Source: Ferroplasma acidiphilum (lineage in GTDB: Archaea; Thermoplasmatota; Thermoplasmata; Thermoplasmatales; Thermoplasmataceae). From it: a stretch of DNA of 64,000 nt. The notes below the pieces were generated by a model. That model had not been told where the DNA came from. It saw only the letters and a program-made list of their open reading frames with translations, and did no database searches. Of the stretch, positions 34,157 through 43,277 are shown piece by piece. The first letter of the stretch is position 1. Each line of letters begins with the position of its first letter. A program made the position numbers and the translations under genes. The stretch covers positions 248,001 through 312,000 of the forward strand of contig NZ_CP015363.1 of the NCBI RefSeq assembly GCF_002078355.1, written 5' to 3'.

Positions 34157-36520
34157 TTATTTTGTGTTTTTGATTAAATTTTCATAGACTTCAAGGAATT
34201 CAAGCCCTTTGTTTATCCCACCAAATAATTCGTCCCTTTTTATGCTGTCTGTGTTTTTCCTCATCTTTTCCGGTTCTTTTACACCGGCATTTCCAATCAT
34301 GGACTGGACGCACCTGTTGATTCTCAGGGGGCTAAGCTCAAATTTGTACAACATGTCTACTATATCCTTGAGATTGTCTATTATAAACTGCCTTGATGGA
34401 GCATTTGAAGCCATTGCAACAAAGAACGAATCCATATCCTGCTTCTTTGCTTTTCCGGATTTGACAAATTCCATAATTGCACGGTGGTTTTTATTGCCTT
34501 CAAGTGCGCCAGATGCCGTTATGGCTTTTGTTTTGTCCTCATCATTTTTCGTGTTTGTTATAATATCCGCAAAGTAGCTGAAATCCTGGTTTATCTTTGC
34601 CTCAGCAACCAGATATCCAAGCCTGAAATCAGGGTCAACATTTTCGTAGCTGCTGTATTTTTTTAATAATGATTTGCAGAAATCATTATTTATATATGCA
34701 AGCTTTGTGTAAAGCCCGGAAAGGGTAATTTTGAAATTAAAATCATCTTTCCTGTTTGCCTCTACATACTCCATTTTGTCCTTTATATAGAAATTGGCCA
34801 GGTCCCTGAAATAATTGTTGTCTGTTATTGTATAAAGGTTGAAAAGTTCCTTTGATATCTCATCTATTACTATGTTCTCATTTATTCCATAAAGCTTTTC
34901 CAGCCTTCTGACATAGGTTGTTATATTTATTTTTCCTGAAAGCAGGAAGGCATAAAGGTCATTTGCAAGCCCCCATTTCTCCTCTGCTGTAATCTGGGAA
35001 AGGTTTCTTGATATATTTTCAAACATGGAATCATCGTATAAAACCCTGTAAAATCCATTATGGTTGAAATTAAGGGATAATATATCGCCATCCAGCTTCA
35101 TTTCATTTCCTTCCATCAATAACTTTTCCTCACTGGAGAACCGGTTTATAAATAATGGTATTTTCCATGATGAATTTTTATCACCTTCAAGGAAATAGAA
35201 CTGTTTCTGGGATATTTTAAGTGAATCCCCATCCTTTGCAGTTTCAAGGTATGGATACCCCTTCTGGGAAATCCACTGTTCCATAATGGTTGATATACCC
35301 TTGCCAGACTCCTTTTCTATGGCATTCCACAGGTCAGATCCGGATGCATTGCTGTATGAGAATTCTTTTAAATAATTTCTCATGGCCTTCATAAACACAT
35401 CTTTGCCAACATATGCCTCTATCATTCTCAGGACATTTGATCCTTTGCCATACCTTATTTCATAGGATAATTGTGATATGCTCCTTGGGTCTGTAACATC
35501 AGCATTTATTGGATGGGAATTTTTTAGTGCATCCATGGTATAGGCACCATCTGTCTGATCCAGAAGAAAATCTCCGAAGAATTTCCAATCGGGATTTGTG
35601 CTATCTACTGTCTTGAAGGCAAAGAATGTAGCAAAGCTCTCATTAAGCCAGAGGTCATTCCACCACTTCATTGTTACCAGGTCACCGAACCACATATGGA
35701 CAAGTTCGTGTGTGATGACTTCTGCAGTCCTTTTGTAGCTTCTGCTAGTTGTTGATTTATCTATGTTCAACAAAATTTCCCTGAATGTTATCGCTCCCCA
35801 GTTTTCCATTGCACCTGCGGCAAATTCAGGCACCGATATGAGGTTCAACTTTGGAAGCATGTAATCTATGCCTGTGTAGTTTTCAAGATACTCAAGGGAC
35901 TTTTTGGCACAATCAATCGGATACCTTGACTCTGTCAAGTGCCCTTTCATTGCCGTTAAAGCCAATCTTTTTCCCCTGTATTTATCCTCCATCTCATCGA
36001 AGTGGCCCACACCCAAATAAACAAGATATGTAGCCATTACCGGTGTTTGTTCGAACTGCACAACCTTTTTGCTGTTTTCAAGTGTTTCGAACTTTACCGG
36101 CATATTTGATATTGCCTGGAGATCTTTGTCTATTGCCATTGTTATATCAAACGTCGCCTTATAATTTGGATTATCTATGCATGGAAATGCCCTTCTGGCA
36201 TCAGATTCCTCGAACTGTGTGGACAGTATGTATTCCTTTTCAGTGCCTGCAACATAAAATCCCTTCAACCCTCTGTCATTATCAGATGAAAACTGCACTT
36301 CTGCAACTATATCTCCACCATCTGTGGGGAATGTAACTCCATCTTCTCCAGCTTCAAATTTAACATCCGATCCGTTAACTTTTATTTTATGTATATCTAT
36401 TTTATTTAAATCAAGTGTTATCTTTTTCTCTGCATCTGTAATTTTTATTTTCTCAATGCCACTATACTTCTTCCCGGAAAAATCAATATCCAGTTTTATG
36501 TTATAATTAACAACTCTCAT
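34157..36520 (-). CDS. Tricorn interacting factor F-type aminopeptidase (M1)
   Basis: Zinc aminopeptidase of 787 aa that trims peptides released by the proteasome and tricorn protease. The exopeptidase motif GAMENW precedes the zinc site HELVH (271-275), with the third ligand E294 in WLNESFA. The total length matches Thermoplasma factors F2 and F3 (about 780 aa), and which of the two it is cannot be told from sequence alone. No signal peptide. Tricorn-type peptide breakdown fits a protein-eating Thermoplasmatales archaeon. It is divergent from the membrane protein at 36595. Confidence 0.9.
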   Translation of the reverse strand: MRVVNYNIKLDIDFSGKKYSGIEKIKITDAEKKITLDLNKIDIHKIKVNGSDVKFEAGEDGVTFPTDGGDIVAEVQFSSDNDRGLKGFYVAGTEKEYILSTQFEESDARRAFPCIDNPNYKATFDITMAIDKDLQAISNMPVKFETLENSKKVVQFEQTPVMATYLVYLGVGHFDEMEDKYRGKRLALTAMKGHLTESRYPIDCAKKSLEYLENYTGIDYMLPKLNLISVPEFAAGAMENWGAITFREILLNIDKSTTSRSYKRTAEVITHELVHMWFGDLVTMKWWNDLWLNESFATFFAFKTVDSTNPDWKFFGDFLLDQTDGAYTMDALKNSHPINADVTDPRSISQLSYEIRYGKGSNVLRMIEAYVGKDVFMKAMRNYLKEFSYSNASGSDLWNAIEKESGKGISTIMEQWISQKGYPYLETAKDGDSLKISQKQFYFLEGDKNSSWKIPLFINRFSSEEKLLMEGNEMKLDGDILSLNFNHNGFYRVLYDDSMFENISRNLSQITAEEKWGLANDLYAFLLSGKINITTYVRRLEKLYGINENIVIDEISKELFNLYTITDNNYFRDLANFYIKDKMEYVEANRKDDFNFKITLSGLYTKLAYINNDFCKSLLKKYSSYENVDPDFRLGYLVAEAKINQDFSYFADIITNTKNDEDKTKAITASGALEGNKNHRAIMEFVKSGKAKKQDMDSFFVAMASNAPSRQFIIDNLKDIVDMLYKFELSPLRINRCVQSMIGNAGVKEPEKMRKNTDSIKRDELFGGINKGLEFLEVYENLIKNTK

Positions 36521-36594
36521 ACTACTTTATATGCTAAGGTTTAATAAATTTTTTTAGCCGAACATTCTAAATAATAAAAATTGATTACTGAATA

Positions 36595-37020
36595 ATGGAT
36601 CAAAAATATAGCTTCGCCTATCTGGGCATAACAGCTATCATGGCTTTACTGTTCATACAGTTTATACTTGGAATGTATGTTAACCTGTATGTTTCATTCC
36701 CGCCTTTAAATAACGTGTCGCACCTCGCTGGCAACAGCTTTCCCTCTAATTATATAGTAGTAATGGTACATATGATGTTCGGGTTCCTTATACTTATAGT
36801 TGCCTTTATACTCCTGCTGTTAAGTGTTAAAATAAGGAATTCAAAGCTTGTTTTATCCAGCGCAATTTCTTTAGTATTTGTAATAGTGGCTGGCATATCA
36901 GGTTTATTATTCCTGTTCAACGAAGCTAATTTATATTCCCTGATTATGGCTGTTTCATTTATAATAATAGTATTGTCAGAATTTTATTATCTATATGTTA
37001 TAAAAGTCTCACAAAATTAA
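36595..37020 (+). CDS. Four-helix membrane protein, unknown function
   Basis: A 141-aa protein with about four membrane helices (near 8-32, 54-78, 85-107 and 113-135). H59 in VHMMFGF sits at the start of the second helix and could bind a cofactor or protons, but this is a guess. The outer loop between helices 1 and 2 (PPLNNVSHLAGNSFPSN) is uncharged apart from a His. I do not recognise a family. Its stop overlaps that of the 154-aa gene by 4 bp. Confidence 0.6.
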   Translation: MDQKYSFAYLGITAIMALLFIQFILGMYVNLYVSFPPLNNVSHLAGNSFPSNYIVVMVHMMFGFLILIVAFILLLLSVKIRNSKLVLSSAISLVFVIVAGISGLLFLFNEANLYSLIMAVSFIIIVLSEFYYLYVIKVSQN

Positions 37021-37481
37021 TTTTTTAAAAGATCGGAAGACCTTTTATATAATATGTCACGCATCAAAAGGAGAGCACGGAAATTTTCAGGATTAAACCT
37101 TCCGGAAAAGCCCTCTTTTCTGGATACAAGCCTGTAATAATACATTACTTCTATTGTTTTTCTGCAGGCCCTGAAAGCAACGTGGGCTGCCCTGTTTTCA
37201 GATGACAGTATCTTATAATCATTTGCCCATCCCCTTTCACCTTCGATTTTTTCAAGAAAACTGAAATCGGCTGCTTTTTCACCTGTTATTATATAATTTT
37301 CAAGTGATTTTATAAGTTCAACCATTTTTTTATATTCTTCCATATGTGGTTCATCAACCTTCATTAGCCTGTCCAGCAACTCAGCAAGGTCATATTCTTT
37401 CATAAAATACATCTGTATGCCTGAATCGTAGTCTTCTTCTTTCTTGCTTACCATGCACTGAAATTTAGGAAATTCTGTCAT
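37017..37481 (-). CDS. Uncharacterised helical protein
   Basis: I do not recognise this 154-aa protein. It appears almost wholly alpha-helical, with a charged N-terminal half (YDLAELLDRLMKVDE, EEYKKMVELIKSLE) and an Arg-rich second half (ENRAAHVAFRACRKTIEVMYYYRLVSR). Two Cys are present but no zinc motif. It lies 75 bp downstream of lipB on the same strand and may be co-transcribed. No role can be assigned. Confidence 0.6.
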   Translation of the reverse strand: MTEFPKFQCMVSKKEEDYDSGIQMYFMKEYDLAELLDRLMKVDEPHMEEYKKMVELIKSLENYIITGEKAADFSFLEKIEGERGWANDYKILSSENRAAHVAFRACRKTIEVMYYYRLVSRKEGFSGRFNPENFRALLLMRDILYKRSSDLLKN

Positions 37482-37556
37482 AATTTATTATGAAGGCAAT
37501 CAATATATATTTTGCTCAAAATGATAAAATATAAATTTCATTACGGTACCATTATT

Positions 37557-38231
37557 TTACTCCGTAACCGTATCTCCTATAGATGTATAACGTTCACAAT
37601 CTTCAATTTCAAAATTCTTTTTTGTTATATCTATAAATTTTTCCTTTACAGAGTTGAAATCATTTTTGATTCCGGAAATATTATCCATTGAAGTCATAAT
37701 ATCCGGGGAAAAATTGCAGGGGTTTATTACATTGAATTTTTTCAGGTCAGTAGATATATTCAAACCCATTCCATGCATCGTTGTAAACCTGTCTATTCCT
37801 ATGCCTATGGAACAGATTTTTTTATCGCCTACCCATACACCGGTTTTTTCATTTAACATGGGTTTCCCATCTATGCCATAAGCTTCCAGCAGGCTTATTA
37901 TAGAATCCTGTATAATTTTAATTAGCCCCAGGGCGTTAATATTCCTTCTTTTCATGTTAACTATATAATACGCTACAAGCTGTCCGGGGCCATGATATGT
38001 CATATATCCTCCCCTGTTAACCTTTATCGCGTTTGAGAGGTCCCCACTGTAATGGGACCCTGCAGTGTACACATCCGGGTGCTGGAGGAAGATAAAAACA
38101 TCACCGCTTATCCCTTCATTAACCAGTGCATGCATTTTTTTCTGGAAATTCAATGCCTCAATATAACCAACAATTCCCGGGTCGTATATTCTTTCTACTG
38201 GCTTCTTTTCCTCCATTACACTCGAATTCAT
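37557..38231 (-). CDS. lipB: Lipoyl(octanoyl) transferase
   Basis: Moves octanoyl from carrier protein to lipoyl domains, ahead of sulfur insertion by LipA. The 224-aa protein has the LipB signatures FLQHPDVYTAG (about 49-59), MTYHGPGQLVAYY (about 77-89), KICSIGIG (about 134-141) and MGLNIS, with the thioester-forming Cys in NPCNFSP. The lipA and 2-oxoacid dehydrogenase genes are not in the window. The start at MNSSVMEEK is normal. It is divergent from pirin. Confidence 0.9.
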   Translation of the reverse strand: MNSSVMEEKKPVERIYDPGIVGYIEALNFQKKMHALVNEGISGDVFIFLQHPDVYTAGSHYSGDLSNAIKVNRGGYMTYHGPGQLVAYYIVNMKRRNINALGLIKIIQDSIISLLEAYGIDGKPMLNEKTGVWVGDKKICSIGIGIDRFTTMHGMGLNISTDLKKFNVINPCNFSPDIMTSMDNISGIKNDFNSVKEKFIDITKKNFEIEDCERYTSIGDTVTE

Positions 38232-38367
38232 TCTTTAAAGTTATACATTTCTATGTTTTCAATCCGGCAAATATCTGAAAAACAGTAAAAAATTGTGTAA
38301 TTTCAGGGTATATAAAAGTATAGCAAAAGAATTTAAATCACTGTGTATTAGTTATATGGTGAAACAA

Positions 38368-39279
38368 ATGGAACATGATTTTAAAATTATTGATTACATA
38401 ATAAAGGGGAATGAAACACATGACGGTGCAGGTGTGAAGCTAAAACGTATTTTTGGTGGTCCGAATACCGTTCAATTGACAGACCCATTTCTGCTTCTTG
38501 ACCACTTCGGGTCAGATCGCATAGAAGATTATATTGCAGGATTTCCATGGCATCCACACAGGGGAATAGAGACAATAACTTACCTGCTTTCTGGAAAAGT
38601 AGAACACAGGGACAGCACAGACCACCGTGGAACAATATACCCTGATGAACTTCAGTGGATGACCGCAGGTAGCGGCATATTCCATGAAGAAATGCCAAAA
38701 CCACTTGATGAAAAAAACCCTGAGGAACTGATAAAGGCATACGGAATGCCCACTCTTGTTTCAGGATTCCAGCTGTGGCTTAATTTACCTGCTAAGTATA
38801 AAATGTCTACTCCCGCTTACCGCAGCATCAAGGGCAGTGAAGTTCCTAAAATTGAAATTGACGGTGCAACATTAAAAATTATAGCAGGAGAATATAACAA
38901 AGTATCTGGCATGTACAATTCACAGTACGGCATCGACCCGCTATACCTCGATATTACAATGGATGAGGACTCAGATTTTGTTTATAGGGTTAAAGATGGA
39001 TACACATCACTGATATTTTCTATAACAGGAGAAGGAATATCTAACGGCCAGAAACTTGAACCTGATACTGCCGCAATAATGTCCAGAAATGGTAATTTCA
39101 TAAAAATTCATACAGGAAATTCAAAATACCGCTTTATCCTTCTATCCGGAAAACCATTGAATGAACCTATTAAGTGGTATGGGCCAATAGTAATGAATAC
39201 AGATGAACAGATACGTGAGGCTATAAGCGACCTGAATAACAATAATTTTGTCCGTGAAAAGAATCCCATAGTAGAATAA
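38368..39279 (+). CDS. Pirin family protein
   Basis: A cupin-fold metal protein, 303 aa from the ATG at 38368. I chose that start because GGTGA lies five bases before it; in-frame Met codons at 38293 and 38356 would add 25 or 4 residues. The iron site is in the N-terminal cupin: FPWHPHRGIET gives two His, then VEHRDSTDH and GIFHEE give the third His and Glu. The C-terminal cupin lacks them, as usual. Some pirins have quercetinase activity and others modulate transcription; the role here is unknown. Single gene, divergent from lipB. Confidence 0.87.
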   Translation: MEHDFKIIDYIIKGNETHDGAGVKLKRIFGGPNTVQLTDPFLLLDHFGSDRIEDYIAGFPWHPHRGIETITYLLSGKVEHRDSTDHRGTIYPDELQWMTAGSGIFHEEMPKPLDEKNPEELIKAYGMPTLVSGFQLWLNLPAKYKMSTPAYRSIKGSEVPKIEIDGATLKIIAGEYNKVSGMYNSQYGIDPLYLDITMDEDSDFVYRVKDGYTSLIFSITGEGISNGQKLEPDTAAIMSRNGNFIKIHTGNSKYRFILLSGKPLNEPIKWYGPIVMNTDEQIREAISDLNNNNFVREKNPIVE

Positions 39280-39351
39280 GTTATTCTGTAAGAATTATAT
39301 ATCTATTCTATTTTTAGATAAGAATTAAATATCCTGTTGCAATGGTATGAC

Positions 39352-40188
39352 ATGGAAAATGATAGCGATGCCAATCAGTATATGATATCACTGAAATATC
39401 AGTTTAAATCATACCTGCGGACAAAAAGATTCCTGGGGTTGATTTTATTTACAACAATAATATCCATAGGTATTACTGCTTTAATGCTTCATGATGAATA
39501 CTCAATGCTCAAAGCCGGAACTCCTTTATTATACTTTTATAAGTACCTTTCAGGATTTTCGGCTGATCTGGTTGTAATTATAGGTGCATTCTTCGGTGGG
39601 GATATTATTTCCACAGATACCGGCACAAATGCCGCATACTACACACTTGTGCAGCCTGTAAGGAGATCCATATTATTTGTAGGTAGATTTACTGCTGCCT
39701 TAATATCTTCATTTATAATAGTGCTGGTTTACTTCGTAGTTGGCGTTGGCAGTTCCCTTTACCTTTATGGAAAGGTAACACCGGTTATATTTGAAAGCCT
39801 TGGAATACTCGTATTATTCCTGGCAGCTGCAATTGCATTTGCATCACTGTTCTCAGGTATATTTAAAGGGCAATCAAGCGGGATTATTGTTTCAGTATTA
39901 TTGCTCTTTATAGGATTCCCTATAATAGATGAATTTGTAGGCAGTATCGGTGGCATAGACCCGCTATTTTCACTTAACTTTGCCGGTGAAATCATGTACC
40001 TTATCTTTGAAAAACCATACCCTGCGGTTAAGGCATCAGGCAGTGGTTTTGGCCCTGGTGCTGGTGCAGGTGCATTTTACACCTTCAGCCCGACAGTGAT
40101 GCAGGGGCTTGGCGTGCTTATTGCATACATAATAATATGCGGGATAATTGCGATAATATTGTACTCAAGGAGGCAAATAGAGGGATAA
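39352..40188 (+). CDS. ABC-2 type transporter permease
   Basis: Membrane half of an ABC exporter, 278 aa from the ATG at 39352 (a TTG at 39337 would add five residues). About six membrane helices are seen, the first near residues 28-48 (FLGLILFTTIISIGITAL). The segment DIISTDTGTNAAYYTLVQPVRRS is typical of the ABC-2 family coupling loop and is here given in outline. A glycine-rich outer loop (GSGFGPGAGAGAF) precedes the last helix. It is followed 2 bp later by the ATPase gene. Cargo is unknown; a drug, lipid or peptide exporter is possible. Confidence 0.83.
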   Translation: MENDSDANQYMISLKYQFKSYLRTKRFLGLILFTTIISIGITALMLHDEYSMLKAGTPLLYFYKYLSGFSADLVVIIGAFFGGDIISTDTGTNAAYYTLVQPVRRSILFVGRFTAALISSFIIVLVYFVVGVGSSLYLYGKVTPVIFESLGILVLFLAAAIAFASLFSGIFKGQSSGIIVSVLLLFIGFPIIDEFVGSIGGIDPLFSLNFAGEIMYLIFEKPYPAVKASGSGFGPGAGAGAFYTFSPTVMQGLGVLIAYIIICGIIAIILYSRRQIEG

Positions 40189-40190
40189 AT

Positions 40191-41105
40191 ATGGAAATAA
40201 CATTCAATAAAGTTACAAAGAAATACCATAAATTTATGGCACTCGATGATGTTTCATTCAATTACCGTGACCATGGGGCTATTGGATATCTCGGGCCAAA
40301 CGGCGCTGGAAAGACCACAACCCTTAAGGTTATGACAAATCTCCTCCGCCCGTCTGAAGGGCATGCGGAATTAAATGGCATAGACGTAAATAAATATCCA
40401 AAGAAAGCACTGGCAAATGTTGGCTCTATGATAGAAACGCCAACTCCATATCCATTTCTTACTGTGAAAGAATCAATGCAATTTGTTGGTGAATTAAGAG
40501 GAATAGATAAAAAAACAATCAATTCAAAGATAGATGAATTCTATGATGCATTGAAATTGCCACCATTGACATCGAAAATGGGCCAGCTATCCAAAGGTCA
40601 GAGGCAAAGGGCAGTGTTTGCATCTGTATTAATATCTGATCCAGATGTAGTTATACTTGATGAACCCACCAGCGGGCTTGATCCATTTGAAAGAAAGATA
40701 TTCCGGGATTTTATACTGGAATTGAAAAAAACCAAACTGGTCTTCTTTTCATCACATATACTTTCAGAGGTTTCAGAAACCTGTGACGATGTGATTTTTA
40801 TTAATCATGGCAAGATACTGAAACAGGGTAAAATTGATGAGATAGCCCAGGAGTTTAACACCAATGCCGTCTCTATAGAATTCCTCAAACCCTTAGATAA
40901 CAATATGATAAAAAACATTCGGTCACTGGGAAGCGGTGTATTAAAGACAGATGGGAAATACGCCGTAATTAAATTTTCAGGGAAGGAAGATGAAAGGGCA
41001 CAGATACTGGAGAATGCAATAAAACTTGCACCAATTATTTCATATACTTCGTATGGTTCTGACCTGGAATCAGCATACCTGTCAATTCTGGGTGAGAAAT
41101 CCTAA
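40191..41105 (+). CDS. ABC transporter ATP-binding protein
   Basis: Drives the adjacent permease. The 304-aa protein has Walker A GPNGAGKT, the signature LSKGQRQR, Walker B VVILDEPTSGLD and the switch His in FFSSHILS. An ABC-2-type C-terminal extension of about 90 residues follows the nucleotide-binding domain. I start it at the ATG at 40191, since GAGGGAT lies just before it. An in-frame start at 40137 would run 52 bp into the permease gene and break the family N terminus MEITFNKVTKKY. Permease then ATPase form one operon, possibly continuing into the glycosidase. Confidence 0.93.
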   Translation: MEITFNKVTKKYHKFMALDDVSFNYRDHGAIGYLGPNGAGKTTTLKVMTNLLRPSEGHAELNGIDVNKYPKKALANVGSMIETPTPYPFLTVKESMQFVGELRGIDKKTINSKIDEFYDALKLPPLTSKMGQLSKGQRQRAVFASVLISDPDVVILDEPTSGLDPFERKIFRDFILELKKTKLVFFSSHILSEVSETCDDVIFINHGKILKQGKIDEIAQEFNTNAVSIEFLKPLDNNMIKNIRSLGSGVLKTDGKYAVIKFSGKEDERAQILENAIKLAPIISYTSYGSDLESAYLSILGEKS

Positions 41106-41122
41106 CTTTAGTGGTGGAGTCA

Positions 41123-42574
41123 ATGCTCAGGAAATTTCCGGATAATTTCATGTTCGGTACCGCGACAAGCCCATTTCAGGTGGAAATGGGCAGATCAGAT
41201 AATTCTATATCTTCAGAGAGCGACTGGTATAAATGGTCACATGATAGTAATATAATACAGAAAACCTATGTAAGCGGAGATTTCCCGGACGATGGCCCGG
41301 ATTTCTGGAATAATTATAAAAGATTCATCGATGCTTCTATTGATATGGGAAATAATTCCATAAGAATTGGCATAGATTGGGCCAGAATATTCAAAACATC
41401 AACTGAAAGTGTGGATGCAGTTGCAAGCAAAAACGAAAAGGGTGATGTTTATGCAATGTCATTCCCTGATAACTTTATCCAGAGAATGGATTCCATTGCG
41501 GATAATGATGCTGTAAAACATTATGCTGAAATAATGGAATACATAAAGGCAAGAAATTTAAAGCTTATTTTAACAGCATACCACTGGCCTTTGCCAATAT
41601 GGTTGCATGACCCTGTAAAATGCAACCAGGATTTTGCAAATTGCAGGGAAAAAGGATGGGCAGACAAAGCCACAGTAGAGGAATTCGGCAAATACACTTA
41701 TTATCTTTATAATAAATTTCACAGATATGTGGATATTTGGAATACACTGAATGAACCGAACATAATAGCTATTAATGGCTATGTTTATGGCAATCTGGAG
41801 GGATTTCCTCCTGGATTGTCTAACTTTTCAATAGCTGTATCCGTTATGAGGAACCTCGCCTACGCACATAATATAGCGTATAAAATTATCAAGGCACTTG
41901 ATCATTCCTCACAGGTCGGGATCAATGTAGCTGTCCCATATTTCCAGCCTGAAATGGATACACCGGAAAACAGGTTCATTGTAAATTATGTTAAACACAT
42001 TTTTTATGACCTGTACCTCAATTCTGCCCTGTACGGAAACTTTGACAATTCCCTATCTGGAATTTTTAATGAATCACGGCCCTCTGAATTTGCAGGTACA
42101 GATTTTATAGGAATAGATTATTACAGCAGGATAAGGGTAAGATATGTGGACAACGACAATGTTGACCTGAGGTATAGATTTGCCTTTTTGCCCTGCAGCA
42201 AGTGCTCGGATAATTACTGGGATATATTTCCTGAAGGCATACGCAATGTTTCGAGGTCAGTATTCAACCATTACAGAAAACCTGTTATGATACTGGAAAA
42301 TGGGGTTGCGGATGCAGAAGGATCATTGCGCAAAGAATTCATAGAAAAACATCTTATAGAGCTACATAAGGCCATTAAGGAAGATTATATACCTGTAAAA
42401 GGATATTTCCACTGGTCTATAGTGGATAACTATGAATGGGCCAGGGGTTATAAGGACAAATTCGGGCTTTATAAAATCAATAATGGAGAATTCGTGAAAA
42501 CGGAAGCCTCTGAATTTTATAGCAAAATATGCCACGATCATGGTGTGGAAGATAGCGATTTTAAAACTTATTAG
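41123..42574 (+). CDS. Glycoside hydrolase family 1 beta-glycosidase
   Basis: Retaining beta-galactosidase/beta-glucosidase of 483 aa, close in outline to the Sulfolobus LacS enzyme (FMFGTATSPFQVEMG start, YHWPLPIWLHDP). The acid/base is E211 in TLNEPN and the nucleophile E392 in ILENG. I chose the ATG at 41123 because GGTGGAG stands four bases before it; a GTG at 41111 would include that site in the coding region. There is no signal peptide, so it is intracellular and acts on imported or internal beta-glycosides. It follows the ABC ATPase by 17 bp. Confidence 0.92.
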   Translation: MLRKFPDNFMFGTATSPFQVEMGRSDNSISSESDWYKWSHDSNIIQKTYVSGDFPDDGPDFWNNYKRFIDASIDMGNNSIRIGIDWARIFKTSTESVDAVASKNEKGDVYAMSFPDNFIQRMDSIADNDAVKHYAEIMEYIKARNLKLILTAYHWPLPIWLHDPVKCNQDFANCREKGWADKATVEEFGKYTYYLYNKFHRYVDIWNTLNEPNIIAINGYVYGNLEGFPPGLSNFSIAVSVMRNLAYAHNIAYKIIKALDHSSQVGINVAVPYFQPEMDTPENRFIVNYVKHIFYDLYLNSALYGNFDNSLSGIFNESRPSEFAGTDFIGIDYYSRIRVRYVDNDNVDLRYRFAFLPCSKCSDNYWDIFPEGIRNVSRSVFNHYRKPVMILENGVADAEGSLRKEFIEKHLIELHKAIKEDYIPVKGYFHWSIVDNYEWARGYKDKFGLYKINNGEFVKTEASEFYSKICHDHGVEDSDFKTY

Positions 42575-42638
42575 CTAAATGAAATCCAGAGAGAATGCAT
42601 AAAGGTTAAAAATATATAATAAAGCTATATACTATTAT

Positions 42639-43253
42639 ATGTATCTACGAAGCTATTTAAATTCACCGGAAGTAATGGAATTAATAGATCATATAGTGCA
42701 TTCTGATTTTGTAAAATCCATGAAAGATGGAACTATAGAGGATGAACGATTCAGGTATTACTTAAAGCAGGATCATATATATCTAAAATATTATAAAGCA
42801 GCAGGAGACGTTATAGGGAAAAATACCGGTGATGATAATATCAGGGAACTCTACAATGAAATTGGCAGCGAAGAGCCAGAATTTCACAGGAACATGTTAA
42901 AGCAATTTGGAATAGATGAGGCCGGAATAAAAGAATCTGAAATAAACTATACAACATATTCTTACATAAATCACCTTTTACGGTGGTCAAAAGACTCTTC
43001 TATTAACGGGATGCTATCCATGTTCCCATGCCAGTGGTCTTACGGTTATATTGCGGAAGCAACTGCAGCACCCTCAGAAAAATATCTATTCTGGTTTGAT
43101 TTTTACCGGTCAAAAGATTACAGGTCAATAACTGATAAATATCTTGAAATATTGCAAAAAGAACCTTTAAGCACATATCAGGAACAGATTATCAAATTTG
43201 GCCTGGAGTATGAATTAAATTACTGGAAAGAATGCTATATCGAAATAAAATAA
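42639..43253 (+). CDS. tenA: TenA-family thiaminase II/aminopyrimidine hydrolase
   Basis: Salvages degraded thiamine pyrimidines. The 204-aa all-helical fold shows YYLKQDHIYLKYY (40-52) and the active-site Cys C131 in MFPCQWSYGYIAEA, as in TenA proteins of the Cys class. The C-terminal LEYELNYWKECY supplies the expected Glu. The gene stands between the glycosidase and folC on one strand, with folC only a few bases downstream. No other thiamine genes are near. An oxidase-like member of the fold is possible but the Cys argues for hydrolase. Confidence 0.88.
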   Translation: MYLRSYLNSPEVMELIDHIVHSDFVKSMKDGTIEDERFRYYLKQDHIYLKYYKAAGDVIGKNTGDDNIRELYNEIGSEEPEFHRNMLKQFGIDEAGIKESEINYTTYSYINHLLRWSKDSSINGMLSMFPCQWSYGYIAEATAAPSEKYLFWFDFYRSKDYRSITDKYLEILQKEPLSTYQEQIIKFGLEYELNYWKECYIEIK

Positions 43254-43277
43254 ATAGTGGTTTACCATTCACATCTA